Positions 51,753 through 61,038 of a stretch of DNA of 64,000 nt are shown here, one piece after another. The stretch's first letter is position 1. Each line of letters starts with the position of its first letter. This DNA comes from Bacteroidales bacterium (lineage in GTDB: Bacteria; Bacteroidota; Bacteroidia; Bacteroidales; P3). The DNA is taken from positions 62,001 through 126,000 of the forward strand of contig JAGCVD010000031.1 in assembly GCA_017962545.1 (NCBI GenBank), given 5' to 3'. Under the pieces are notes generated by a model that was not told the origin of the DNA, searched no databases, and saw only the letters and a program-made list of their open reading frames with translations. Made by a program: the position numbers and the translations under genes.

Positions 51753-53972
51753 ATGCGAAAAATATTATCATCAATTGTTTTGGCGGCACTATTCCTGCTG
51801 CCGCAGATGGTGCAAGCGCAGTTTATCTCGACCTACCACTTGAGAATGGAGGTTAACGACTCCACAATGGGTTTCACCGTTCCAGCCCCCGGCGACTATA
51901 CCTATTATGAGGACGACACCGTTCACATCTACGCGGAGGCCTACCCGGGCTATATACTCATTGGATGGGAGCGGATTGCTATTATCCATTTTGATACTTA
52001 TACGGAGATAGACACACTCTCTAATGACGTGGCTTGCGGCGATTCGGCCGGTTGGTCGTTCCCGGTCGGCCCGTATTATGGAGATGAGATATGGGTGCAC
52101 AAAGCCATCTTTATCCCCGACACCGCCACCGTCACCTTCGGAACCAACGACCCCGCGATGGGTACCACCGTCCCTGCTCCCGGCACTTATCAATACGCCG
52201 ATGGAGACACCGTCTACCTCACTGCGGTGCCTAACAGCGGATACCAACTCTCCGCCTGGGTGCAGTGCGGTAACGAAACCTGCGACACGATGTATTGGTT
52301 GGCCGACCTATCCACCCTTCCGATTGACATCAATCCCACCATTATTTGTCCGGCATACGGAGCAGATAATTCGTCGTGGACAGCCCTCTTCGCTCCCGTC
52401 AGCAACACGGTGACTATACAGGTGGTGCCGGAAGAAACGGAGTTTGGAACGGTCACTGGCGGCGGTACCTACACTGTTGGCGATACGGTGACAATCACAG
52501 CCACTCCCAACCATGGCTACGAGTTCTATTCGTGGACTGATTGGCTTAATCAAACATTTAGCAGTTTTGAGAATCCTTGCACCTTCATTGCCACGACCGA
52601 CATGACGCTGGTGGCCCACTTCTATCCTTTGTATCTCGACACTTTCGACATTACCATCGGCGTCAACGACCCCACGATGGGCACCACCAATCCCGCCCCA
52701 GGTGTGCACCAGTATGAAGAGTACAGCCCCCTGACCGTGGAGGCTATCCCAAACACTGGATACAGCTTTGCCAAGTGGACCGATGAGGATGGCTTCGTGG
52801 TGAGTTACGCCAATCCATATGTCTCTCGTGCCGTCCATGACGAGACACTGATTGCTAACTTCGTCGCTGGCACCTGGGTGCCCGACAGTATGACGATTAC
52901 CATTGCTGTCAATAATCCTACGATGGGTACCACCAACCCCGTCCCCGGCACCTACACCTACCCGGAGAGCTCGGAAGACAGCATTGTCGCCATACCCAAC
53001 AATGGCTACTATTTCTACGGTTGGGCCGTCAGTGCGAGTGTGATGGGCATGACCATAAGTGACACGTTGTTCGACCCGTATGGCGCCGTCATGTATCCTG
53101 TGTTTTCCGATATGCTTGATCTCAGCGATGTGGTTCTCACTGCCATCTTCACCGACGACAGCACGATAATGGCTCCCGACAGCATGCGTCTCACCATCGC
53201 CGTCAACGACCCCACCATGGGTACCACCAATCCCGCTCCCGGTACCTATGCCTATGCCGATGAGGAAGAATACAGCATCACCGCTATCCCCAACAATGGC
53301 TACCAACTGCTGGGATGGACAATGTCTTACACCTACGATGGAGAGGTGTTCACCGAGCCGCTGGATGAGGCTATAATGACCATTACAGGCTTTGCATATG
53401 CCGACCCGTACATGACCAACTGCACCATCACCGCCATCTTCGGTCCCGACAACATCAGTGCCGACAGCCTCACCTTGATTGTCGGTGTCGACAACCCCAA
53501 TGGCGGCAGCGTGACACCTGCCCCGGGAACCTACAACTATGGCGTGGGTGAGACCTTCACGGTGACGGTCGCCCCCAATTCGGGTTACCATTTTGCCGGA
53601 TGGCACGTCACTGTTGCACATCCGGTGTATGGCATCATCGAGGACGAGGTGCTAGATGCTTCCATCACCACCATCACGGGCGAGGTTGATGACGATGCGA
53701 TAGGATATGTCCATACGGTGATTGCCTTGTTTGTCAGCAACAATGGCATCGAGGATGCCGCACCTGTCAGCATCAACGCCTACGGCCGCGATGGTCGCAT
53801 CTTCCTCACCGGTGCTGAAGGCCGTGAGGTTTACGTCTTCGACATCAGTGGACGCCTGATGCACCACAGCCGCCAGGCTGCCGCCACCGAGACATACAGT
53901 GTCCCCGCATCGGGAATATACCTGATTAATGTCTCCGGCGTCGGAACCAAGCGTGTCGTAGTGGTACGATAG
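51753..53972 (+). CDS. Repeat-rich surface protein with T9SS type A-like C-terminus
   Basis: A 739-aa exported protein: signal peptide (1-22, ending QMVQAQ), about seven InlB/Flg_new-like repeats of 75-100 aa, each opening with a form of the motif VNDPTMGTTNPAPGTYTY (near residues 33, 129, 230, 305, 388, 486 and 580) and including NxGYxFxGW, and a C-terminal domain (about 670-739: INAYGRDGRIFLTGAEGREVYVFDISG, SGIYLINVSGVGTKRVVV) of the T9SS sorting type. Likely a cell-surface adhesin or stalk; no enzymatic motif is visible. The repeats are rich in Thr, Tyr and Asp. Confidence 0.83.
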   Translation: MRKILSSIVLAALFLLPQMVQAQFISTYHLRMEVNDSTMGFTVPAPGDYTYYEDDTVHIYAEAYPGYILIGWERIAIIHFDTYTEIDTLSNDVACGDSAGWSFPVGPYYGDEIWVHKAIFIPDTATVTFGTNDPAMGTTVPAPGTYQYADGDTVYLTAVPNSGYQLSAWVQCGNETCDTMYWLADLSTLPIDINPTIICPAYGADNSSWTALFAPVSNTVTIQVVPEETEFGTVTGGGTYTVGDTVTITATPNHGYEFYSWTDWLNQTFSSFENPCTFIATTDMTLVAHFYPLYLDTFDITIGVNDPTMGTTNPAPGVHQYEEYSPLTVEAIPNTGYSFAKWTDEDGFVVSYANPYVSRAVHDETLIANFVAGTWVPDSMTITIAVNNPTMGTTNPVPGTYTYPESSEDSIVAIPNNGYYFYGWAVSASVMGMTISDTLFDPYGAVMYPVFSDMLDLSDVVLTAIFTDDSTIMAPDSMRLTIAVNDPTMGTTNPAPGTYAYADEEEYSITAIPNNGYQLLGWTMSYTYDGEVFTEPLDEAIMTITGFAYADPYMTNCTITAIFGPDNISADSLTLIVGVDNPNGGSVTPAPGTYNYGVGETFTVTVAPNSGYHFAGWHVTVAHPVYGIIEDEVLDASITTITGEVDDDAIGYVHTVIALFVSNNGIEDAAPVSINAYGRDGRIFLTGAEGREVYVFDISGRLMHHSRQAAATETYSVPASGIYLINVSGVGTKRVVVVR

Positions 53973-53988
53973 CTATCCTTGAAAGCAA

Positions 53989-54025
53989 AAGCAGCGGGGC
54001 TTCAAACGAAGCCCCGCTGCTTGTA
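53989..54025. terminator. Bidirectional terminator between convergent genes
   Basis: 15-bp perfect stem AAGCAGCGGGGCTTC (53989-54003) / GAAGCCCCGCTGCTT (54008-54022) with a 4-nt loop, between the plus-strand surface gene and the minus-strand outer membrane gene. Confidence 0.88.
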
Positions 54026-54044
54026 TTTAAATGTAGTTGTCGGT

Positions 54045-54779
54045 TTAGAAGTGGAATCCGATGCGCAAGGCGAGGGAACCTATGCTGCGTTTCTCACGCA
54101 GCACGCCGTCGACAGTCTGGTGGGTAACTACTTCGGCGGCGGCCAAGTTGTTCTCGTCGAGTGTCTTCTTCGTGTAGTCGATGGGGTGGGTGCCGAGACC
54201 GTAGTAGTAGAGGCCGGCGCTGACGTGGCGGCCGAAGTAGGCGCCGAGGCCAATCATCCATGCGAATGCTATGTTGGGTTTGTAGGCGTAGTAGAGGGTG
54301 CCGCCGGCGGTGCCAGTGCCTTTGCCCTCGCTGGTGATCATCATGAAGTCGGCACCGACGCCGAACTCACCATAGGGGGTAATGTCGTTCCAGAGTTCGT
54401 CGTAGAGGTAGCTGACACCAGCTATGACGGGGATGTTGAAGTAGGTGGGCGTGGTGTAGTCGTTGTCCATGTATTTGTTACGCCAGGTGCTGCCAATCAT
54501 GTTCCAGAAGAGGTCGGCCTGTGCGAAGGGAGCCACCATGCCGAGTCCCACATCGAAGCGGTAGCTGGCGCGGTAGCCGGCGCCAAAGCCCAGGGTGGCG
54601 GCTTTACCAATCTCCTGGTATCCGAGAGGGACGGGGTGGTTGGTATTGATGCTGGAGGCGAAGCTGCCGGTGGGCAGGTTGCCATTGAGGAAGATAGACT
54701 GGCGGAACTGGGCTTGCGCGGTCATGCTCATGCCGACCATCAGGGCGGCGAGGCACATCATTGATAATGCTTTTTTCAT
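54045..54779 (-). CDS. Outer membrane beta-barrel protein
   Basis: A 244-aa exported protein with a signal peptide (about 1-23, ending MTAQAQ). The mature part alternates hydrophobic residues as in an outer membrane beta barrel (AATLGFGAGYRASYRFDVGLG, NIAFAWMIGLGAYFGRHVSAGLYYYGLG, SIGSLALRIGFHF), and ends with Phe, the usual signal for barrel insertion. The family is not specifically recognised; it resembles small OprF/OmpX-like porin families. It is the last gene of the parE operon or is transcribed alone; the gap to the acidic-protein gene is 24 bp. Confidence 0.72.
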   Translation of the reverse strand: MKKALSMMCLAALMVGMSMTAQAQFRQSIFLNGNLPTGSFASSINTNHPVPLGYQEIGKAATLGFGAGYRASYRFDVGLGMVAPFAQADLFWNMIGSTWRNKYMDNDYTTPTYFNIPVIAGVSYLYDELWNDITPYGEFGVGADFMMITSEGKGTGTAGGTLYYAYKPNIAFAWMIGLGAYFGRHVSAGLYYYGLGTHPIDYTKKTLDENNLAAAEVVTHQTVDGVLREKRSIGSLALRIGFHF

Positions 54780-54803
54780 AGTGGTACTATATTAATTATT
54801 TGT

Positions 54804-55475
54804 TTATTTGCTGTTTTTCTTTTTGCGGCCGCGTTTCGCAGGGGTTTTCTTGGCAGGTTTTACCATCTCCTCTTCGGGGATGGTGGCGTCGAGCGGCGGG
54901 TTCTCGGCATCGAGGTATTCCTCTTCTATGCCGCGCAGGTCCTCGTCGGTGGGTTCCATGTCGTCATCGACGTCATCGTCCTCGCCAATCTTGTCGTAGC
55001 TGTCTAGTTCGTCGGCTTCCTCGTCGTCGGCGAAGGCGGCTTTGAGGCCTTCCTTGTCGATGCCGAGGGTGGCTTTCTTCTTTTTGTCATCGTCGAGCAC
55101 ATCCTCGAAGTTGCCGTGCCGCAGGTGGCGCTCGCAATGCGAGGAGTCGGCCTCCTCTTTTTCAAGGGCTTCGCTCAAGGGGGCAAAGGTGCTCTCCTTC
55201 TCGTCCTCGCCGGCGCTGTCGCCGTCGTCGTCGAAGAGCGCCTTGTCAAGGTCTTCACCCAAGGTGTCTATCTTTACGTCGAACTTGACCATATAGGCGG
55301 TATCGTCGGTTTCGAAGGGGACGACAAAAATGGCCTCGCCGTTGGGCTTCACGAACTTGGTGATATAGTTGCTGTAGCCTTCCGGGTAGGCTTCTTTGAA
55401 TAAATCCTTGAGGTTGTCAGGGAGGTTCTTGTAGCTGACAATCAGATTCTTCTTGTGTTTTCTGGCAGTTGGCAT
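54804..55475 (-). CDS. Acidic hypothetical protein with basic tail, next to parE
   Basis: A 223-aa cytoplasmic protein. The N-terminal part (about 1-75) is folded-looking (NLIVSYKNLPDNLKDLFKEAYPEGYSNYITKFVKPNGEAIFVVPFETDDTAYMVKFDV split by conserved Pro), and the remainder is very acidic and low in complexity (DEDLRGIEEEYLD, GEDDDVDDDMEPTD) before a lysine-rich end (KKTPAKRGRKKKNSK). I recall similar uncharacterised genes beside topoisomerase IV genes in Bacteroides. Start at 55475 (MPTARKHKKN). Perhaps a chromatin- or topoisomerase-associated factor; this is a guess. Confidence 0.7.
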   Translation of the reverse strand: MPTARKHKKNLIVSYKNLPDNLKDLFKEAYPEGYSNYITKFVKPNGEAIFVVPFETDDTAYMVKFDVKIDTLGEDLDKALFDDDGDSAGEDEKESTFAPLSEALEKEEADSSHCERHLRHGNFEDVLDDDKKKKATLGIDKEGLKAAFADDEEADELDSYDKIGEDDDVDDDMEPTDEDLRGIEEEYLDAENPPLDATIPEEEMVKPAKKTPAKRGRKKKNSK

Positions 55476-55530
55476 AGTAGTGAAATTTGAGTGCAATAAT
55501 AGTAATAAATATTAATATGGCCAAATTTTT

Positions 55531-57441
55531 TTATGCTACCACAATGGATTCATCGTCTTCGATGCGGAGGTTCTGCATGATGAACTCGCGACGTGCCATA
55601 GTATTGTCTCCCATGTAGAAACCGAGCACGCCTTTGGTGTCGAATTCCTTGTGCAGGATGACGGGGTCGAGGCGCATGTCTTTGCCGATAAAGTTCTTGA
55701 ATTCCTCTGGCGAGATTTCGCCGAGACCTTTGAATCGGGTGATTTCGGCTCCCGGGGTGGATTTGATGGCCGCCACGCGCTCCTCGTCGGTGTAGCAGTA
55801 GGTGGTCTTCTGCTTGTTGCGCACACGGAACAGGGGCGTCTGCAGGATGTAGACATGCCCTTGGCGCACCAACTCGGGGTAGAAGCGCAGGAAGAAGGTG
55901 AGCAGCAGCAGGCGGATGTGCATGCCGTCGACATCGGCATCGGTGGCGATGACCACGTTGTTGTAGCGCAGGTTGTCTATGCCGTCGTCGATGTCGAGGG
56001 CGCTGTGCAGCAGGTTGAGTTCGTCGTTGGTGTAGACTTTCTCCTTGTTGATTTTGTAGGTGTTCTCGGGTTTGCCGCGCAGGCTGAAGACGGCCTGTGT
56101 CTCCACATCGCGGCTCTTGGTGATGGAGCCGGAGGCCGAGTCGCCCTCGGTGATGAAGATGGTGCTCTCAAGACGACGGGCGTTGTTGCTGTTATAGTGC
56201 ACGTGGCAGTCGCGCAGCTTGCGGTTGTTGAGGCTGGCTTTCTTGCTGGCCTCGCGGGCCACCTTCTTGATGCCTGCAATCTCCTTGCGCTCTTTCTCGT
56301 TGGCGTTGATTTTGGCCAGCAGGGCCTCGGCGGTGTCGGCGTGGATATGCAGGTAGTTGTCGAGGTGGCGCTTGAGGATGTCGAGCACGTAGGTCTTCAG
56401 CAGCGGACTGTCGTAGTTGCCGTTCTTGTCGGCGGGCGCCATGTGGGTGGAGCCCAGCTTGGTCTTGGTCTGTGCCTCGAAGACGGGCTCCTGTATGCGC
56501 ACGCAGAGGGCGCAGACGAGACCCTGGCGGATGACCTCGGGGGCGTAGTCCTTCTTGATGAAGTCCTTGACGACGCGGGCATAGGCCTCGCGGAAGGCGC
56601 TCTGGTGTGTGCCGCCCTCGGTGGTGTGCTGGCCGTTGACGAAGCTGTAGTAGTAGTCGTTGCTCTGGCCGTTGATGTGGGTGAAGGCTGCCTCGAAGTC
56701 GCCCTCCTTGATGTGTATGATGGGGTAGAGGGGCTCCGACTGCAGGTTGTTCTCCAGCAGGTCGAGCAGGCCGTTCTTGGAGTAGTAGCGGCGGTCGTTG
56801 TAGTACATCGTCAGGCCGCGGTTGAGGTAGCAGTAGTTCCAGATGCGGCGCTCGACGTATTCGCTGATGAAGTGGTAGTTGCCGAAGAGCTTGCTGTCGG
56901 GGATGAACTCGAGCAGCGTGCCGTTGGCGGCGCCTTCGACGGTGGTGATGTCGCTGTCGGAGATGAGCTTGCCCTCGGCGAATTCGGCGCGGCGTGACTG
57001 TCCGTCGCGGAACGACTGCACACAGAACCAGGAGGAGAGGGCATTGACGGCCTTGGTACCCACGCCGTTGAGACCCACTGACTTCTGGAATACCTTGCTG
57101 TCGTATTTGGCGCCGGTGTTCAACTTGCTCACCGCCTCGACCAGTTTGCCGAGCGGGATGCCGCGGCCGTAGTCGCGGATGCTGACCTTGCGGTCGGCAA
57201 AGTTGATCTTCACCTCAATCTTCTTGCCGAAGCCCGAGGTGAATTCGTCGATGGAGTTGTCGATAACCTCTTTGATGAGCACATAGATGCCGTCGTCGTG
57301 CGACGAGCCGTCGCCCAGCTTGCCGATGTACATGCCCGGACGCAGTCGGATGTGCTCCATGTCTTCCAGATGCACGATGCTGTCGTCGTTGTAGTCGGCG
57401 GCCAGGGGTGTTGGGTTGAATATGTCGTTGTTGTCTGCCAT
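55531..57441 (-). CDS. parE: DNA topoisomerase IV subunit B / gyrase B type
   Basis: A 636-aa type IIA topoisomerase ATPase subunit. GHKL motifs: [13 protein letters not shown] (Asn/Glu), [26 protein letters not shown]; Toprim motifs: [13 protein letters not shown] and [19 protein letters not shown]. The length without the long GyrB insert and the ending [18 protein letters not shown] suggest ParE. It decatenates daughter chromosomes with ParC, which is not in the window. The ATG at 57441 was chosen ([12 protein letters not shown]) because the upstream ATG at 57456 would overlap the AsmA-like gene. Confidence 0.93.
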   Translation of the reverse strand: MADNNDIFNPTPLAADYNDDSIVHLEDMEHIRLRPGMYIGKLGDGSSHDDGIYVLIKEVIDNSIDEFTSGFGKKIEVKINFADRKVSIRDYGRGIPLGKLVEAVSKLNTGAKYDSKVFQKSVGLNGVGTKAVNALSSWFCVQSFRDGQSRRAEFAEGKLISDSDITTVEGAANGTLLEFIPDSKLFGNYHFISEYVERRIWNYCYLNRGLTMYYNDRRYYSKNGLLDLLENNLQSEPLYPIIHIKEGDFEAAFTHINGQSNDYYYSFVNGQHTTEGGTHQSAFREAYARVVKDFIKKDYAPEVIRQGLVCALCVRIQEPVFEAQTKTKLGSTHMAPADKNGNYDSPLLKTYVLDILKRHLDNYLHIHADTAEALLAKINANEKERKEIAGIKKVAREASKKASLNNRKLRDCHVHYNSNNARRLESTIFITEGDSASGSITKSRDVETQAVFSLRGKPENTYKINKEKVYTNDELNLLHSALDIDDGIDNLRYNNVVIATDADVDGMHIRLLLLTFFLRFYPELVRQGHVYILQTPLFRVRNKQKTTYCYTDEERVAAIKSTPGAEITRFKGLGEISPEEFKNFIGKDMRLDPVILHKEFDTKGVLGFYMGDNTMARREFIMQNLRIEDDESIVVA

Positions 57442-57445
57442 AGTG

Positions 57446-59437
57446 TTATTCTTCAAGTTTCATTGCCGAGCTGACGGCGTAGCCCGTGGGCTCGTTGTTG
57501 GTGACGGGGTCGCCGGTGGTGATGAGCAGCTGGCTTTCATCAACGCCCTGTTCCAGCAGGTAGCGGCGCACCATCTCGTTGCGCAGCTCATAGAAGCGCG
57601 CCACGGTGTCGTTGGCCGCCTCGGGCATGCGCTGTTCCATGTGCAGCACTATCAGGCTGTCGCTCTGGACGATGGTGGCCAGCTGGCTCAGCGTGTGGTA
57701 CTGCTCCGAGGTGAGGCTGCGTTGCGTGGGGTCGATGGCGACGAACTCCAGGTTGTCGCCTCCCAGCCCCAGCACGTTGCCCAGGGCGCGTGCCGGCGAG
57801 GTGGCCACCTTGACAATCAAGTTGCCCAAGGTCTTCCATACCAGTTTCATATAGTTGAACTCGGGGCTGTCGATATTGCCTTTCACGGGGACGTCGAGCA
57901 GTATCTTATTGTCCTTGTCTTTGAGCACATAGAGGGCGGCCTTCAGCGGCAGGTGTTTCTCGGCTTTGATGTCCTTGCGCTTCTTGCCTACCACGGGATT
58001 GTAGATGTCGATAGTGTTCTGGCCGTTGAGCATGCTGCTCTGGATGCTGTTGCGCGAGGTGAGTCCGAAGACGCCGTCCTCGATGGGTTGGCCTGTGTAG
58101 GCTACCGTCCAAGGACTCAGCTGTTTCATGTCAAGACCTTTGACCGTCAAGAAGAGTTCCTGGTGCTCTTTCCAGTTGTCGATGTTACCCTGCCAGCGGA
58201 CCATCAGGAGGCCGCCGCCGGGCAGCGTGGCGCGCAGTTGCGCGTTGTTGTCGCCGTTCATGCTGAGGTTGGTGGCTTTCACCGTCAGGTTGGTGATGGG
58301 GAAGCGGAACTCGTCGGGCAGCGTGTGGTTGATGTAGGTCAGGGCGCAGCGCTCCACCAGCAGATTGCCCACATGCAGTTGCATGGGTTTCTTCGGGGCG
58401 GAGGGTTCTTCCGCAGACTCCAGCGTGTCAGCCACCTCGGTCGTGTCTTTCTCTTTCATCAGACGGCTGATGTTCGTGTAGCCGTTCCATTGCTCGTAGG
58501 TGGCCGTGAGGCCGTCGAGGTGCACCTCGGCGATGTCGAAGCTGTTGGCCTCCAAGTTGATGTTGTTCACCTTGACGGTAAGTGCCTGCAGGGCGGCCAG
58601 CTGGTCGCGGTCGCTGCGCAGGTCTACGTCGGTCAGCGCTACGGTGGCGCCGATGTGGCTCTTGAGCAGATGGGTGGTGGTGCCGCCGGCGGTAAGGTGT
58701 GCCGTCAGGTTGCCGTTCATCTCGTCGAGGTCTATGATGTCGCGCACGTAGCCTTCCACGTTGCGCAGCGAGAAGTCGGTGAGGTCGACTTTGGCGTCGT
58801 AGCGCTTCTTGTCGGCGTCGTAGTTGGCTGTGGCATTGAGGTGGCCGCCCTTGTCGAAGTTCAGGTTCAGGCCGCCTTCGGTGCTCTCGTTGCCTCCGAT
58901 GATGAAACCGGGCACCCGCAGGTTGATGTCGGGCAGGTTGAGATCTTTGTTGCTGCTCACGTCACTATAGTGGAGCCGGGCGTGGGAGAGACGTATGTTG
59001 TAGAACTTCAGCGTCCAATCGCTGGGTGTGGTGTCTTTCTCTTTCTCCTCGTCGCTGCTGAAGTGCTCGAGAAGCGAGCTGAAGTTGAAGCGCTCGCCAT
59101 CCTGCAGCACGTTGGCATGCAGGCCGCTGAGGGTCAGGTGGCGCAAGTTGACGGTCTTGAAAGGCAGTTGCAGCAGATGGGCGCGCACGTCGAGGGTGTC
59201 GAAGCCGGCGAAGGGCGTCCGGCCGTCTTCCTCATAGACTTGCAGGTTGCGCAGCGCCACACGGCCTGTCAGTAGGTTCAGCCCCACATGTTTCACCTCC
59301 ACACGGCGTCCCGTGAGGTCCTCGCCATGATTGTTGATGTAGCCCTTGGCCACGGGGCCCGCCACAAGCGACACAACGATGAGCAGCGCCAGCACGATGC
59401 CGACGATCCACAGCAATATTTTGACTAACTTCTTCAT
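57446..59437 (-). CDS. AsmA/DUF748-family inner membrane protein
   Basis: A 663-aa protein with a single N-terminal transmembrane helix (about 5-27, [20 protein letters not shown]) and a long extracytoplasmic part with the AsmA-like beginning [39 protein letters not shown] and repeated beta-strand and linker sequence of DUF748 type ([51 protein letters not shown]). AsmA-like proteins are thought to carry lipids across the envelope. Its start overlaps the nadD stop by 4 nt, and it ends 4 bp before parE. Cotranscribed with both. Confidence 0.85.
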   Translation of the reverse strand: MKKLVKILLWIVGIVLALLIVVSLVAGPVAKGYINNHGEDLTGRRVEVKHVGLNLLTGRVALRNLQVYEEDGRTPFAGFDTLDVRAHLLQLPFKTVNLRHLTLSGLHANVLQDGERFNFSSLLEHFSSDEEKEKDTTPSDWTLKFYNIRLSHARLHYSDVSSNKDLNLPDINLRVPGFIIGGNESTEGGLNLNFDKGGHLNATANYDADKKRYDAKVDLTDFSLRNVEGYVRDIIDLDEMNGNLTAHLTAGGTTTHLLKSHIGATVALTDVDLRSDRDQLAALQALTVKVNNINLEANSFDIAEVHLDGLTATYEQWNGYTNISRLMKEKDTTEVADTLESAEEPSAPKKPMQLHVGNLLVERCALTYINHTLPDEFRFPITNLTVKATNLSMNGDNNAQLRATLPGGGLLMVRWQGNIDNWKEHQELFLTVKGLDMKQLSPWTVAYTGQPIEDGVFGLTSRNSIQSSMLNGQNTIDIYNPVVGKKRKDIKAEKHLPLKAALYVLKDKDNKILLDVPVKGNIDSPEFNYMKLVWKTLGNLIVKVATSPARALGNVLGLGGDNLEFVAIDPTQRSLTSEQYHTLSQLATIVQSDSLIVLHMEQRMPEAANDTVARFYELRNEMVRRYLLEQGVDESQLLITTGDPVTNNEPTGYAVSSAMKLEE

Positions 59438-60009
59438 TTGTAAAAGTGCATTTCTGTCAGGTACTTATAGACCGGCTCGGTGAGCAGGTAGCGCACATCC
59501 TTGCCCTCGGCAATCTGTTTGCGTATGAAACTCGACGAGATGTCCATCATTGGCACGTCGACCATCGTCACCGAGGGATGTGTGCGCAGTTCGCAGCGTT
59601 CCGAGCCCGGTCGTGGGTAGACGTAGAGATGGTAGTGCTCGAGGATATATTCGTAGTTGCGCCAGCGGTGGAAGCCCTCCAGGTTGTCGCTGCCCATGAT
59701 GAGGCAGAACTCGCGGTCGGGATATTTCTCGCCCAGGGCGGCGAGGGTGACGACGGTGTAGCTCGGCACGGGGAGGTGCATCTCGATGTCGCAGACGCGC
59801 AGACGGTAGTTGTCCTCCAAGGCGCGTTGCACCATCTGTAGTCGGTGGTGGTCGGCCAGCAGGGTGCTGCGCTCTTTCAACGGGTTCTGCGGCGATACCA
59901 CAAGCCACACCTCATCAACGCCCTCCTGCTGGAGCATAGTGTTTGCGATGATGAGGTGCCCGACATGAATCGGATTGAAAGACCCGAAAAAAAGAGCGGT
60001 GCGTTTCAT
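59434..60009 (-). CDS. nadD: Nicotinate-nucleotide adenylyltransferase
   Basis: A 191-aa nucleotidyltransferase with GSFNPIHVGHL (HxGH, His15/His18), the segment LVVSPQNPLKERSTLLADHHRLQMV, FCLIMGSDNLEGFHRWRNYEYIL, and the ending motif MMDISSSFIRKQIAEGKDVRYL (SxxxR). It converts NaMN to NaAD in NAD synthesis. Overlaps the DUF748 gene (ATGA) and shares one base with the stop of the upstream gene. Confidence 0.95.
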   Translation of the reverse strand: MKRTALFFGSFNPIHVGHLIIANTMLQQEGVDEVWLVVSPQNPLKERSTLLADHHRLQMVQRALEDNYRLRVCDIEMHLPVPSYTVVTLAALGEKYPDREFCLIMGSDNLEGFHRWRNYEYILEHYHLYVYPRPGSERCELRTHPSVTMVDVPMMDISSSFIRKQIAEGKDVRYLLTEPVYKYLTEMHFYK

Positions 60010-60605
60010 TAATAATACTTGTACGCCGTCTCGATTTTGATGTGGCGGAGCTTCTGGCCTTTGAAAGTGTATATCTCGGCCACCTCGCCGGCGCCGCTGA
60101 TGACCTTCAGCACGGCGATGTCGGAGGTGTAGGAGCGCGGGTATTTCTTGAAGAAGATGTTGAACACCTCATCCTTCGTCACACCCACATGCAGGCCGTT
60201 GTCGAGCTTTATCTCGGGGTCGGCCACATAGCCGCCCAGCAACTCCACCTGCTTCGTCCAGATGCTGTAGTAGAGGTCGATGTAGCTGTCGTCGACGCGC
60301 CGCATGCGGTTGACGCTCACCTCCATCGAGTCATAATAGTGGCGGTAGTTCTGCTCGCGGTACCAATGCAGTTGGTTGTCGGTGATGTATTGCTCCACCG
60401 ACGTCCATTCACCGAAGGGATAGATGACCGCCCGCGACAGCGAGTAGACCGTCATGGTGTCGGTGTAGACCTTGATGTCCTTGATTTGGTACTCCGGACG
60501 GCTGAAGGCGAGCATGCGCAGCGCTTTGGCGCGCGAGGCCACTTGTTGGCCGAACATGGCGCTGGAAGCCAGCAGCATAAGAACGATAGCGAGTGTGCGT
60601 TTCAT
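60009..60605 (-). CDS. Small exported protein of unknown function
   Basis: A 198-aa protein with a signal peptide (about 1-19, ending SAMFGQ). It contains many Tyr and Arg residues (EVSVNRMRRVDDSYIDLYYS, ADPEIKLDNGLHVGVTKDEVFNIFFKKYPRSYTSDIAVLKVISGAGEVAEIYTFKGQKL split over two strands). The LDNGLHVGVTKDEVFNIF region resembles the BamE/SmpA-like fold motif seen in many small lipoproteins, but there is no lipobox. First gene of the nadD-DUF748-parE operon. No function assigned. Confidence 0.7.
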   Translation of the reverse strand: MKRTLAIVLMLLASSAMFGQQVASRAKALRMLAFSRPEYQIKDIKVYTDTMTVYSLSRAVIYPFGEWTSVEQYITDNQLHWYREQNYRHYYDSMEVSVNRMRRVDDSYIDLYYSIWTKQVELLGGYVADPEIKLDNGLHVGVTKDEVFNIFFKKYPRSYTSDIAVLKVISGAGEVAEIYTFKGQKLRHIKIETAYKYY

Positions 60606-60806
60606 TATATATTATACTTTATATTTAAAGTCCATAACGACCGAGGTATTCATTTATTGTGCCCGCTGCAATATTTTTTGGGAACTATTGCCCGTTGACG
60701 GCGTTTTGCCCGAAAAATCAGCGTGCTACCCTCGTCCATCCATCTCTACTAAACCTATCTGTTTTGTCTGCTCTATCTATCTGAAAATCATATCGGTGCA
60801 GGGTGT

Positions 60807-60839
60807 GGGTCGGTCGAGGGTCGGTTGAGGGTCGGTCGA
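60807..60839. repeat. 11-bp tandem repeat, three units
   Basis: GGGTCGGTCGA/GGGTCGGTTGA/GGGTCGGTCGA, with a partial fourth unit on the right. Confidence 0.85.
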
Positions 60840-60955
60840 GGATGTATTTAAATCGAAGATAATCAAATAGATATAAATTATTGTTATTATGAATCAGCGA
60901 GGTTAAAAATGTTAGTAATTACCAAAAAAAATATTTTTAGTTGCAGAAAAAAATG

Positions 60956-60963
60956 TATATTTG
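60956..60963 (+). promoter_or_regulatory. -7 promoter element of the Omp28-like gene
   Basis: TATATTTG followed by CAATTAG; weak GTTG at about 13 bp upstream only. Leader of about 68 nt. Confidence 0.5.
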
Positions 60964-61038
60964 CAATTAGCGGCATTTTGTTTTGTCGTGCATATTGGAA
61001 TGTAAATTAATCAATTAAATAATTTTAAACCACACATT

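Larger units (their letters stand above)
60606..61038. other. Intergenic region between divergent genes
   Basis: 433 bp without a gene. It carries an 11-bp tandem repeat (60807-60839), AT-rich sequence and the TATATTTG element for the Omp28 gene. Confidence 0.6.

Noticed and set aside
57416..59275. 619-codon open frame antisense to the AsmA/DUF748 gene
   Set aside because: Val/Gln/Gly-rich translation without motifs; the minus-strand gene has a membrane helix and overlaps with neighbours as in an operon.
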